Shown here piece after piece: positions 21,870-33,438 of a DNA stretch of 64,000 bases (position 1 is its first letter; the number at the start of each line of letters is the position of its first letter). The notes beneath the pieces are model-generated. The model ran no database searches and was not told the origin of the DNA. It saw only the letters and a program-made list of their open reading frames with translations. Where the stretch lies: the NCBI RefSeq assembly GCF_052857255.1, contig NC_135502.1, positions 154,552,599-154,616,598 on the forward strand, given 5' to 3'. Position numbers and translations under genes: made by a program. Origin of the DNA: Amblyomma americanum. Its lineage: Eukaryota > Arthropoda > Arachnida > Ixodida > Ixodidae.

Positions 21870-22086
21870 TACAGTCGCGGCCAAAAGTAAATGGAGCACG
21901 CTAATGCCTTCTTACATTCTTCACTCGCTTCCTAGCTAAGACTGGCGAATGTGGTTTGTGCAGGCTAGTAGTAGAGGATAGATAGCGTTGTCATCAAGAA
22001 ATAGTGTTACCTGATGTCCCGTAGGAAAGCACAGATTGCCATTAGAACGGAATGGAGTGCTCCGTTTACTTATGTCCGCGGCTGCA
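21870..22086. mobile_element. Tc1/mariner-like MITE, copy 2
   Basis: 213 bp at 21872-22084. It begins CAGTCGCGGCCAAAAGTAAA and ends TTATGTCCGCGGCTG. The left flank is TA; the right flank is CA, read as a mutated TA. It aligns along its length with the copy at 12846-13057. Confidence 0.85.
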
Positions 22087-22109
22087 CAATTCAGGATGTG
22101 TAATCTTTT

Positions 22110-22345
22110 AGCAAATAAATTGCTTTGGTAGTGCTTCGTTTATGAGTGTTTAAGATTCCAAAGCGACTCAGACTATGAGAGACGCCGTAATGAAGGGCTG
22201 CGCCAATTTCGACCACCTGGACGTTTTTAACGTGCACTGACATCGCACAGTACACGGGGCTCTTGAATTTGGCCTCCATCGAGATTCAACCGCCACACCG
22301 GAATTGAGCGTCTTTCGGGTCAGCAGCCGAGCATAATAACCACTT
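22110..22345 (-). repeat. Ruka-type tRNA SINE
   Basis: The minus-strand sequence contains a degraded tRNA head (GCTCGGCTGCTGACCCGAAA), CTCGATGGAGGC, GTACTGTGCGATGTCAGTGC, CCAGGTGGTCGAAATT and a 3' part with GAGTCGCTTTGGAATCTTAA. It matches the plus-strand copy at 61030-61255 closely. Confidence 0.9.
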
Positions 22346-23047
22346 TGATTTGAACCCTTAGTGTATAGTTGCTAGCGCTCCATGTCGGAGAGTACAAGTT
22401 TTTACCGCTCAAACACCATCGAAATCACGAAAAAATCCACACTGTTCCAGGGACTTGGTGCCTATTGGAGCTGCCCATTTAGCAGCATTCAAGGGCTATT
22501 GAGAACTTGATAGACAATCTGTTTGAAAGCATTCGAAATGCCCGTGTGGCACGGTTATTAGATCTTGTGTCGGTTTGATGGTGGGCAGCGTGTGTGCTTG
22601 AATAAGTTTTTCCGAATTATTTTGAAAACAGAAGCTTTTCATGGTACAACAACTTGTGCCCTTTTCGAGATTTTCCACGAAACAGAATAACTTATCTTTT
22701 CAGCATATATTGATACGTTTTTCTCAGATGCTGCACAGTGAAAATTTGTATTCAAACCCCAACTTGCTGGACTCGGAGAAGCTGAAGAAGTTTTGGCACT
22801 GTGGGACACCCATGCTGAGGAATATAATTAAGGTGATAAAGCCGGTTAAGGTCAACTTGTCTCTCTCTGTTTGCAAGCATGATAAAAATTTGAGAGCCAT
22901 CCTAAGCAGCATTTTTGCAACACTTGTTGTTTCCTTAAGGCAGAAAATTAGTATAGTGCGTTGAGCAGTGGTGCGGAAGCCATGCAAGGTATTATCGACA
23001 TCATGCTGGCAACTTCATCTGAAGCTGTATAGTGCTCTTTGAGTCGC
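22346..23047. other. no supported gene
   Basis: Plus-strand frame 22641-22964 (107 codons, rich in Leu/Lys/Ser) overlaps an 87-codon minus frame. Neither has a recognised motif or a clear splice junction. Confidence 0.35.
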
Positions 23048-23222
23048 ACTCAGCTTTTTCGCACTCTGCCGTGCCATGCCCAGCTCTCGCATATTTTTTG
23101 GATCCACGCTCAGCTCTCGCTTAGTTTGTGATCCACGTTCAGCTCTTGCACATTCTGCGAGCCATGTTCAGCTCTCGCAGAATCAGTGAGCCGCGCTCAG
23201 CTCTCGCATATTATTCAAGGAT
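23048..23222. repeat. minisatellite, 29-30-bp unit, ~6 copies
   Basis: Repeats of CAGCTCTCGCATATT followed by a GATCCACGCT or GAGCCGCGCT segment. Units start near 23048, 23079, 23109, 23138, 23167 and 23196. Copies are diverged. Confidence 0.85.
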
Positions 23223-23379
23223 GTATCGCGCTGTGCATTGAAGATGAGTCCTCGCACTGTGCGTGGCAACAAGCACGCTCAGAAGGCCACGCAGACACCA
23301 CGCCCAATATTTTCAGCGCGGCATCCTACCTTCCTAACGATGTGGCCTAGAAACAGCAGGCCTTCATGGCAATGCGGCG

Positions 23380-24765
23380 CTTCTTTTTTTTATTCGAGAT
23401 GTTTGCCATTAGGCAAATGAGAAAGTGGCACTTCTCTGCTTTAAACGTTAGGCCAAACGAATTCATTGCCTCTAGTACTGTTCTACGCCTTTTTAGGTGG
23501 TCTTTGAAGTTCGAGGAGAAAACAACGATGTAATCTAAATATACTAGACATATCTGCCACTTGAGGCCTGCCTTGAAACGTCGCTACTAGTTGAAACGAC
23601 GCTTGTGCGTAATACAAACCAAACGAAGTCCTCTTGAATTCGAAGTGGCCATACAGATTGAAGAATGCGGTCTTCTCGCAATCTCTTTCATCGACCTCAA
23701 TTTACCAGTGTCTGATCTTTACCTCCATCGATGATAAATACTTGGCGTTGCAGAGCCGGTACAGTGTGTCGTCTATGCGGGAGACAGGGTAGACGTCCTT
23801 CTTCGGTATGCTGCTTAAATGGCGGCAATGAACGCAGAATCGAAGTGCGCCGTCTTTGTTCTACACTAGAACAACCAGTGCCGCCCAGGGACTCTTCGAT
23901 GCCTGAATGACGTCGTCATGAAGCATTTCTTCCACTTGGTCCCGGATGGCTTGTTTTTCCCGTAGCGACACACGGTAGGCTCTCTGGCAGAGAGATCGAG
24001 CGTGCTGGTCGGTTATAATGCGATGCTTGGCAATCGTCGTTGGTCGGACCTTAGGCGATGGCAAGAAGCATTCGCTGTAGCTTCGAAGCAGGTTATTGAT
24101 CTGATCTTGTCTGTTGCCGGGCAGGGCTGGATTTATGTCAAAAACGTGCTTCGAATCTCTCTTTAGGTGAATCTTCTGAGACTTAAGCGGAAAGAGCGAA
24201 GGCGTCCCGAACTTCGGATAGTTCGCCGAGGAAAACAATAGTCGTTCCTATGTTAATGTGCCGGTAATTTTCGTTGAAGTTCGTCCGCAGCACTTCAGCT
24301 TGTCCATTGCGGAAATGTGCAGTCCATCTTGCGATGATGATTCTTTGCTCTAGAAGCAATTCCATGTTCTCCTTGATGAGAGCTTCCATGTTCTTGGCAA
24401 CCTTGCCACCTATGGTGACTATGACTCTTGATCGGGGTGAGGAGCGGACTTGTTAATTCAAGACACCCAGGGCAACACGCCGCTTCATGTTCGTCATTTA
24501 AGGGATGGCTTCCTCCGTCGAAAGCATGATGAGCTTCGAACACAGGTCGATGATCGCCTGACGCTCATTAATGAAATCGATGCCCAGTATCACGTCACGG
24601 GAACATTGTCGCAGTACTAAGGTCACATGATAAGTACGTCCCTTGACGGTCACTCGCGCTCTGCATCGCCACAATGGCGTAGTGAGGTGCCCTCCGGCGG
24701 TGCGAATTTTTGGACCGTCCCAGGCGGCCGTGAGACCTAACACTGTACCTTCGGTGTTCACGCAC
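23380..24765 (-). pseudogene. Ty3/gypsy pol relic (protease-RT)
   Basis: On the minus strand a retropepsin C-terminal part (VILGIDFINERQAIIDL, near 24590-24540) is followed, across stops, by an RT N-terminal region (EMLHDDVIQASKSPWAALVV, 23930-23865). Further frames carry KKDVYPVSRIDDTLYRLCNA (near 23800) and YLDYIVVFSSNF (near 23530), where the usual YLDD reads YLDY, then KAEKCHF. Gag, RNase H, integrase and LTRs were not found. An inactive fragment of a chromovirus or mag-type element; the clade is not resolved. Confidence 0.75.
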
Positions 24766-27700
24766 TGACAAAAAAAGTTAGTGATGAGCCGTCATGAACA
24801 GAATTGGTTGGTCATGTAAAACAGAGATTGCAAAGACAGTTTACACCAAAAATTCCTGGGTAACGATAAGGACAGTTTTAAGATACATTTTAATGCAACA
24901 CATATACAATATATCCCAGGCTTGCGAGGGTTGTTCACTGGCATTTCACTCAGCTGTGGGTTACAACAAATACGTTGACCTGTGTACAATTAAGGTTTCT
25001 GTATTACAGTCCCATCAAAATGATATCAGTATGGCAGAATTATAGCCAGAACTCTGCAGCACAAAATGTGCAGAAGAGAGGAAGGGGCCTGTGCACACAT
25101 GTTACATATTGGCATTTTTTTAACTTTATGCTAACATAACTATCATTGTTCAACTTATTTGCTCAGTACCTGCAAGTGTCAGAGGCATCAATCACGATAA
25201 CATGGACAGCTAGATGAGTTAGTTGTTTCATTCTAAAAAGTAACAGCATAAAACAATGATGAACTTTCCTTTAAAGCCAAGAGCATTTTTGGAGCTTCTC
25301 ACCTTTTATTTGTATTTTGCATGCCCCCGTTGTTACATGGGCATCGAAAGTGTACATACAAAAAGCCAGTATCTGCCAGTGTCTCAGGTATTGTGAACAA
25401 GATTTTTCTTAGCTATAAAAAGAGGACCTTACAAACTGCGTTGGAAAGCTTTCATAACAGGATTTTGGAATATGTCAGCGACTACCAGTTTTTTTCTTAT
25501 GGACAGAAACAATGGGCAATATGGGCTGCGACAAGTTCAAAGTGCTGTAGAGAGTATGCTGACAACTCTCCTGGGGATTAGTAATCCGTTCAGAGTGGGC
25601 CTCGACAAGCTCACCCTGACTGCCGGCATTGCTAATGACCACAAAAGAGCAGCAATAACTACCACAACCACTCAGTGCCACCAGAAGGCACGGAACCGCG
25701 AGCAGATGCCAAAACAAATTCCTGCCATCTCCCATCTCTCATTTCTTTCTTCAGGTTTGCACAGTACCCCGATAGTATCTCTGATTGAATGTTTCAGGGT
25801 GGCTGCTTGCATCTGCCAGCATGTTTCATATCGGAGTGGCTTATCCGCTACCATGCTATCAACTACAAGTTCTAAGTAACTTGCTGTGATATGCAGTAAA
25901 AGTAGCTCAAAACTTAGCTTAGGCACACAATGCTACCAGCATGAGAGTTACTCTACAAGCGGAAGCATCAGATTTGTGTGGTAAATTATTCGCTGATGAG
26001 AAGCACAAAAGCTGGACCTGCGACATGCACTGTGCTGGAATATGGATGCTCTGAGGAGCACGAAGCATCACATGCTCATAACACAGCACCGGTGCTAAGT
26101 TAAGAATATCATAGTGCTCAACCTTGCAGGCAGTTCACAATGAAGAGAGGGGTCTATCCCTGGACACAGTGGGAAGGGATTACCCCCTTCCGTCTGCCAC
26201 TCCCTGCTTGGTCACATCAGCACGGTCATGAGAATCGGCCGACGCCACCGGCTGGAAGAGGTTCCTTTGACGGGGAAAAGCCAATTGTTCATAAGCTGTA
26301 CCCGAGGATAGCTGCTGCCCATAAATGCGTCAATGTTTACTGTCTTTCCCTCTGCATAAGGGTAAATATGCTGGCATGTAAAAATCACTTTACCTTGGTC
26401 CATACTTTGCGCTCCTGTGCCTTTCCTGAATATGCACCAATAAGCCTAGCTACAAGTACTCCTTAGAAAACGTGTTATGTTAGGTGCGCTTCTTGAAGGA
26501 GCAACAAAGCGATGTTCAGGAGAAAATTCTTTGTCCGTAAGAGGGCAAAGCTGTTCCCTGAGGTTCATTATCACAAACAACAGCCTCTTTTCTTAAAAAT
26601 GCACACTACTGGTTGTCTTCTGCACAGTTTGCAAGCTACCTTCCGACTGTCTTTGCTGACGTGGAGGGGAGACATGCACACTTCGCAGTAAAAATGGCTT
26701 TGAACGAAGCTTGCACGTTTTGGCGCTCACAACTTTCTGAAGAGGTAATCTGATTGCAGCAGGCCCGACCGATACCCGAACAAGGCATCAAGCGCTGCAT
26801 AAATCAGCCCGTTAGCAACAACAAAGGTCATTATGAGAACAACTGCCTCAGCCAATGTCGTCGACGAGCCAGGCAGTGTTTCTGGCGTCATAAGCCCAGT
26901 ACACATTGAGCAAGGAGCACTGCACTATTAAACTGTGGCACAGCACCACCGTGCGGTCCACTGGCACCGTCATCTTAGCCGTCGTCCGGGTCACCGCACT
27001 CATCACTGCTGCTGCTGCTGCAGTCACCCTCGCTTGTGGCATCTATCTGTGGTTCCACGTAGTCTGTGTACGACAGAAACCATGGTAGGCCCCTCTGGTA
27101 TCGTCGTCTCTGCTGTTGTACAAGTGACAACATTCACCGCTGCTGCCAGTTTAGCCTGTGGCGTCCGCCAACGGCACAGACCCAAAGTGGGATTCACTGC
27201 TAGGCACAGCGACCCTAGAGCTACCCGAAACGCGAGGGGAGCAGGAGACAAGTTGGGTTCCGGTTACCAGACGTCGAAGGCGGCGTTTCAGCAGCCTCGC
27301 TCGACGTGAGTGACCGCTGCGCTGCTTTCGTTAGCCAAGTACACCTTGCGACGCTTTGGAATCGTAGGTTGGCTGTTCTAGCTCAAGGCGACGTGATGCA
27401 AAGGACTTTTTGGCCACTGCTGACCCACTGACTGTAGAAGACACGCCATACACGCTTTCCAAAGCTAGATCAGCTGAATTGGCTGGATGCATGACTGTAT
27501 AAATAGATGGATGGATCAACGTGGCCAAAGGCTTGAAATTGGACAGCGGCTCACGCCACCTAGCCCGCATCCACCGCAAGGCAGCGCTTTCAGATGAACT
27601 GCTAGCAGACGACACACAATGTTTTTGTGACTGCCATTGTAACAAAAGTAGCCCTCGCTGAGAGTTGTTTTTTATTTTATTTCCTTGATTTATTTCACCA

Positions 27701-28352
27701 AAGCCTGCTATCAGTGGCGCATCGAGGATCGTACTTGTAGCGATACAAAAATGCACAGCTGCAACGTTCCAAATCTTTACTTCAAGTCAGAGGAACAAGA
27801 AACCGCGGTTGTTATCACATTCAGATTATCCCTGTCGGCTAAAGCTATAGGGAAAACGGTTCAAGGTTTGCCCGACAACAGAGCTACTAAAAACGCCTTG
27901 CATGCGTCTGTGAAGTTCATGACATCATGTTCCAAAAGCGGAAGCACATTCAGAAACCCCTGGACGCATATTGCTTGCTGCTCGTGACACCATTCCCGCT
28001 TACTTGCCCAGACCTGTGAAAAAAAAGACAGAGGCGATTGGAAATCACTCGTGCTGTTAATCTGCTTAATTTTTTATAGCACTGGAGACACGCTTTCCGT
28101 GAAAATTCGTGGAGATGCAGTGAGACGATTTCCGCAGGCAGCATCGAATTTGCGCGCACCGTTTTTCCTGGAAACTGTACACGTGCGAGTCTGTTCCTTC
28201 TAGTCCAAGCATTATATTAGCATGTCGCATGTACCTCTCGTTCTCATGGTTGCTGCGCACGTCCTACGATAGCAGTTCGCAATTTGTCAGTTACCTTAAT
28301 TATTTGTTTGTTGAGATTGAGAGGAGACTTTAATGAATCTCGTTGACTGTGC
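24766..28352. other. long stretch without a recognised gene
   Basis: Several frames of 80-140 codons occur (for example 25472-25879 plus, 26935-27309 plus, 27331-27756 minus), none with a recognised domain. 26935-27170 contains an imperfect internal duplication around a (CTG)n run, each half carrying CCGTCGT or TCGTCGT and a GCTGCTGC core. 27331-27756 on minus reads SNFKPLATLIHPSIYTVM, possibly a repeat-derived fragment. No function is assigned. Confidence 0.3.
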
Positions 28353-29275
28353 TTTTTTTCTTGAAGAAATGAAGGCTTTATTTGAGATATGTCAATAAAA
28401 GAATTCTAAAAAGTTCCTATAGTTCGATGGAAGCTATATATTTGAAAAAAAAATAATCCAGTACACACTACGAACTGCCTTCAAAGATCATTCCTGACCG
28501 AATGCTTCGTCGGATCGAACATCTCTCAGAACACCTCGGGCGTTTTAAACTTCTTTACCAATAGACATCGGCTTTGCGACTCATATCAGATATACAATAT
28601 GCGAGATATACCCACTCCAGCAGGCCGACTACGTATCTATGGGGCCGCCTACCCGTCTGTGTTTTTTTTCTTGCAGAAATGAAGGGTTTATTTTAGATAT
28701 GCCAATAAAAGAATTCCAAAAAGATTCTAAAGCTCATTGAAAGCTACATATTCGGAAAAAACAATCCTGTAGACAATGCAAACTGCCTTCAAAGATCTTT
28801 ACTGACCGAATGCTTCGTCGAATCTCTACATCTCTCAGAACACCTCGGACGTTTTAAAGTTGTTTACCAATAGACATCGGCTTTGCGAACAATATCAGAT
28901 ATAAAATATGCGAGATAAACCCACTCCAGCGGGCAGATCACGTATCTATAGGGCCGCCTACCCGTGTGTGTGTTTCTTTTTCTTTTAGAAATGATGGATT
29001 TATTTGAGATATGTCAATAAAATGATTCCAAAAAGTTCTTGTAGTTTGACGAAAGCTATATATTCGAAAAAAACAATTCGGTATACACTGCGAACTGCCT
29101 TCAAAGATCTTTCCTGACCGAATGCTTCATTGGATCGAACATCTCTCAGAACACCTCGGATGTTTTAAACATGTGTACCAATAGACATCGGCTTTGCGAC
29201 CAATATCAGATATACAATATGCGAGATATACCCACTCCAGCGGGCCGATCACGTATCTCTAGGGCTGCCAACCCG
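28353..29275. repeat. tandem repeat, ~310-bp unit, 3 copies
   Basis: Three head-to-tail copies; the landmark GAAATGA(A/T)GG starts at 28366, 28676 and 28988 (periods 310 and 312). Each contains CGAACTGCCTTCAAAGATC or a near match, GACCGAATGCTTC and ACCAATAGACATCGGCTTTG. Identity is about 90%. No coding frame spans a unit. Confidence 0.9.
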
Positions 29276-29410
29276 AGTTCAGGCGGGCTATACTCAGGAA
29301 CCACGGAACAGGGGGGGGGGGCAATGGGGAAGGTCGCCCCCCCATTATTCAGGGGGGATGCGCCCCCCTCAGTCTCCATTTGCTTCTACTTGGATCAGAT
29401 TTCTGAGAAT
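29276..29410. other. G/C homopolymer-rich patch after the array
   Basis: A run of 10 G near 29311-29320 and runs of C and G at 29335-29370 lie directly after the last 310-bp unit. Potential G-quadruplex sequence; also a likely site for sequencing error. Confidence 0.6.
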
Positions 29411-31053
29411 TGAAACACATATAAGTTCTAGGACTCTTTTAATTCAAAGCACAGTGGCGGTGCAAGAGCTGCTTGGCTTACGTATATGAGTAACCTAAAC
29501 CGGTCATGTCCCTACAGAATTCGATCGACTATATATCGACCTGACCGTGTAGATGAACATGACAATGATTAGCAGAATTTAAACAAACTATGCACAGGCT
29601 TTTTTAATGGAATTGATCACTCCTCGTGCATAGAGCTTCCCACCTATAAGCTCCTCATATCAATTATTTTATATTGCCATGAATCTTTGCACCGTTTGTT
29701 CATCGCACTCGCAACCGCCGGCCCGCGGCTTTATCATTTTGTTTTGGAATGCGAGGTGCGACCAGACTTATGCCGTTGATCATGGCCACGGGCAAATGAT
29801 TCCACATTTTTCCAGATTCTTGCTGCTTTTGGCTCTGTATCTCGAAAGTTCCTTGCCAGCTTTAAGTTCAGCACGACCAAGAACTACATGACATTCAGGT
29901 CGATGACCGTTGAGCACGCATAATTAAGCCTATCGCAGCCGCCGAGTAATTAAGTTTTCAGTGGGCGTGAGTCTAAACAGTTAATTCTGGAAGCCTTTTC
30001 GTTGTCTTCCTGACAGCTGGAGTGTCGTCACCGAAACGTGATACATTGCATCAAGCTTTGAACTTTGAAAAATAACATATATATATAAAATTTATTAGGT
30101 AAATGAGCATTAAATAAATAAATGACAAAATAAGCTCGAAGTCCTGCCCTCCCACTAAAAAAAAAAAGAGTTCCGGAGTCCCTGGCTATACTAATTGTCT
30201 CGAGCATAGCCCAAACCTTCACCCGCTGCCATTACGACCCTGAAGCGACAGCGATGTGCCAGAGAACACTGCGAAACTGTACATATAGAACTCCTCGATC
30301 ACCTCGATTGAGTGCGCGGTTGTGCTACCCAGTTCCGTGTTCTAGCGCACACTAGCAGCTTATTTTTGAGAGCCTCTTCCTCCTCGTACCTTGCACACTT
30401 CTGATTTTTTAACATGAATTCTTTCAGTGCATCAATTTACCTATTCAGCAATCTATATTTCCCCCTCTGCTGGTCCTAAGTCGCTGATTTCAGGTCAGTG
30501 GCAAGCCACCCTATTCACACTCCATGGGCAGTCACAGGGGCAAGACCGATTTGACGGGCTTGTTGGTACTGCAGTTGGTTCTGCTTATGTTGGACCAACG
30601 TCTGTGGTACGGTTTGACACGGACCTCATAAATATTTCCCCTTCAAAGTAGTGTTTGTAACTTTTCAACTATAAGTATTTCATGGTGTGTAGAGCCCCGC
30701 GTCGCCTGCTACTACATGCGGTCAATCAGCAGTCAACTGGATGGCCGGATGCGCTGCACGAAGACGGTGCGTCATGGAGTGGTATAGAGATCACAGTCGG
30801 AGACGAAAATTCTGCAGCAGAAAATAAACAGACAAAATTGAACGAATAAAACGTATTTATTATTCTGGTTTGTAACGAAGAGGTCATCATCATCATCGTA
30901 TGCAGCGTCCTGTGCGGTCCGCGTCGCCAAGCCAATCCAAGTCTGCGGTCGTTTGCGCCCAACGTTTGCGTCATCACTCAGCACGGTGTCGGTGTGTGTG
31001 GTTGTTACAGTTATTAGATTGTGTGTTTTGCAGCGACATGTGACACTTCCACT
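29411..31053. other. no supported gene
   Basis: AT-rich, short frames. Contains an ATATATATA run near 30077. Minus-strand frames at 30726-30984 coincide with a (CAT)n-type run and are not convincing. Confidence 0.4.
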
Positions 31054-31277
31054 ATGGGTTCTTCAGCTGCGGCGACCTATGCGTACGTGAAATACATCGA
31101 CCGACGGCACAAAAGCTATCGTACACGTCTCTATGTCGTCCTTGTTTCCTTTGCGCTACACCTTTCCATGATGCCTCACCGACTGAAATGAGCGTCCTGG
31201 CGAAAAAAAGGACGTCTACTGGCACGGCGGCAAAAATGTGAAGGCATTCTTTTCCGCCCATGTAATAAAGCTTGGAG
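31054..31277 (+). pseudogene. BEN gene exon 1 (BEND5-like N-terminal module)
   Basis: ATG 31054 opens MGSSAAATYAYVKYID. One extra base after ID shifts to DGTKAIVHVSM. Two more 1-bp shifts surround FHDASPTEMSVLA, after which VYWHGGKNVKAFFSAHVIKL is open to a strong donor, GGAG|GTAAGT (31278). Confidence 0.55.
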
Positions 31278-31760
31278 GTAAGTTTTGGAGTAACTTCGCT
31301 ACGTGTTCAAATTTTAGAAGTGCGAAACGTGTGATGCGTGTACAGTCATTCCTAACGCTTTTAGCAAAGCTTGGTGGCGTTTACATAAAGTCGATGCACA
31401 TGCTTTTTACTGTTGCGAGCACTAGCAGAACGCTTACGATACCACTTCCTCTGTGCTTGCGATCCGTGCACACAGCAGCCCAGCGCACGCTTCCCAAAGA
31501 AGGAAAAAACTGCGTGGTCGCGTTCTAGCAGGTCTCGACGTAAGCGTCACTAAGCGAAATATTATTTCGTGATTTTTTTTTATGAATTCAAGTAATTGCA
31601 TGATGCAGGGAGAAATCGGCTGTGTTCAGATCTGCTAATTTTTCGCACCATATGCTTTTTGAAAAGCAATGAACGCGACACACTAACTGATCCGTTTTCG
31701 TAGCTCGCCCTGTGTTTGCTGTCGCTTTCATTATTTTATCTCTCATTTCTTGTGTTCCAG

Positions 31761-31858
31761 TAACAAAAGCGGAGCTTATACAGAGGATTTCGAAGAGAAA
31801 AATCACTGCGATGGACTATAAAAAGTCTGAGCCAGCAACAACAGTTGCACAGATGCAT
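31761..31858 (+). pseudogene. BEN gene exon 2
   Basis: Acceptor TTGTGTTCCAG (to 31760) and donor CAT|GTATGT (31859). Joined to exon 1 it reads V-TKAELIQRISKRKITAMDY then KKSEPATTVAQMH, a basic linker, fully open. The junction phase matches exon 1. Confidence 0.55.
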
Positions 31859-31997
31859 GTATGTACTGAGCGAAGTTTTACTGCGGATGCCTCTGCTACT
31901 GCCACTCGCACGCTTACCAGTCACAATATGTACATTACATAGCAGCATACTTCCGAGCCAGACAGGTGTCTCTCTGTGTGTGTGTGTCTAAAACATT

Positions 31998-32303
31998 TAT
32001 GGTTGCGGGAAGCAGCCGGCTTCCCTTCATCGACAGCAACAGAGAGCCTTGTAGCGGATCTTTGAATTGTAGTATAGACATATTGCTTAAATGCTACTGT
32101 TGTGAAAGACTGCGTAGCACACTAGAGAACCGCATGTGGAATGGAAGCATCGTGCTGTTTTTTGTTCTCTCATGTATTGTGTGCTTGATGTCAGGTCAAA
32201 GGTTCATTTTTCGTTTTGCCTCCTCGCGTTGTTGTCTATAATATTTATGGTTTTGGGGAGCAGCCAGGCTGCCTTCAGCAATAGAGACCCTTGTAGCTAG
32301 CCC
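31998..32303 (+). repeat. short direct duplication
   Basis: About 58 bp at 31998-32060 (GCAGCCGGCTTCCCTTCATC ... CCTTGTAGC) recurs at 32247-32303 (GCAGCCAGGCTGCCTTCAGC ... CCTTGTAGC), in an intron of the BEN gene. Confidence 0.6.
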
Positions 32304-33438
32304 ACCGATACGGCGTTGCGGGTCAGCGCACTTCTCTCATTGCAGCTCGTTTTCTTAGCTTCGGCTTGCAACTCTGTGGCCTGTTTTCTCAGTGCCATGA
32401 TGCTGGTTAAATATATGCATTGCTGGAAACTTAAAAACCCTGCTATTCTTCGGTTATGCGGCTTAACAAAGCGAATCGGGCCACGTGAGACGCGGATAGG
32501 GCCTCTGATAATTATTATTCACGAGGGGTCTTTAACATGCACACACATTGCACAGCCCTTAGGCATACTTGCATTTCATTATCCATTGAAATGCGGTACC
32601 CACGCGTCGATCCGCAGCCTCAGTTTCGGTGACTGCTGGCTTCGCTCTTTAATATTATCGGGGATCAGAGCGGATCCAGAAAAAGTGACCAGCGTGGCAG
32701 GCTTTTACAACGCACTACGAATAGGGTCCTGTGAATGATCGCTTGAGTTTCTAAATGCATTGTCGCACAGCCTGCTTAATGCTGGAATCAATGACATCCA
32801 TAAAACAAATTAAACAAGTTAAACGTATTCTGATTTCTTTCAAGCTCATTACATCTGTTGATGATGTTTATCAGTTCTTTAATAAAATTCGGTGTGGAGC
32901 GGTGCAGTCTGTGAACACTTTCGCGCGAGGCGTATTATGAGAAAACTGTGGCCGAAAAGAATGACAATGATTTCATCGATCTGCACAGAGATTAGCAGCT
33001 GCTGCAAAGTATCTCATCCGCCTCACACAGCACGCGCATAAAATGAAGTTCTCCGCTATCCACGTCTCTTGCATAGTGCGGTAAAGCTCTCAGGAAGCCT
33101 TACCGCGCTGGCTCAAGGCAGATCGCCCGACTGCAGTGTCGGGGCACCCGAGTGGAAGTCAAACGCGAAGCAGCTGTTATATTCTCGATTTCAGTGTACG
33201 TTACCACCCTCCCCATGGTCGTCATCGTTCGGGGCCGTAATGGCGTCCCAAGAAGCCCGATTCGCTTTGGTAAGATGCATAACCGAACAATAGCAGGGCT
33301 TCTAAATTAACCAACAATACATATAATTAACCGGCACTGTGGAACTGAGAAGACTGGACACTAAATTGCAAGCCGAAGCAAAGACAACACACTTCAATGA
33401 GAGATGTGCGCTTTCCCGAAACACCGTATCGGTGGGCT
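32301..33438. repeat. inverted repeat, ~205-bp arms, ~720-bp spacer
   Basis: The left arm (32301-32508) matches the reverse complement of 33225-33438 at about 80%. Shared blocks include CCGTATCGGTGGGCT, TTGCAAGCCGAAGC, AATAGCAGGG and GCATAACCGAA. Possibly a foldback or MITE with a later SINE in the spacer. Its ends are not defined. Confidence 0.7.
32505..32650 (-). repeat. SINE-like fragment related to the Ruka layout
   Basis: On the minus strand: GGCTGCGGATCGACGCGTGG, then AAGGGCTGTGCAATGTGTGT and GCATGTTAAAGACCC. This keeps the order tRNA T-arm, spacer, GTGCGATGTCAGTGCACGTTAA-like segment, but strongly diverged or from another SINE family. Confidence 0.5.

Noticed and set aside
26935..27309. 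His/Cys-rich plus frame resembling a zinc-binding protein
   Set aside because: The Cys run comes from a (CTG)n-type repeat read in one frame; spacing fits no zinc-finger class.
30880..30900. (CAT)n run as an RTE LINE 3' tail
   Set aside because: The adjacent sequence does not match the RTE 3' end seen at 35645, 36596 and 46553.
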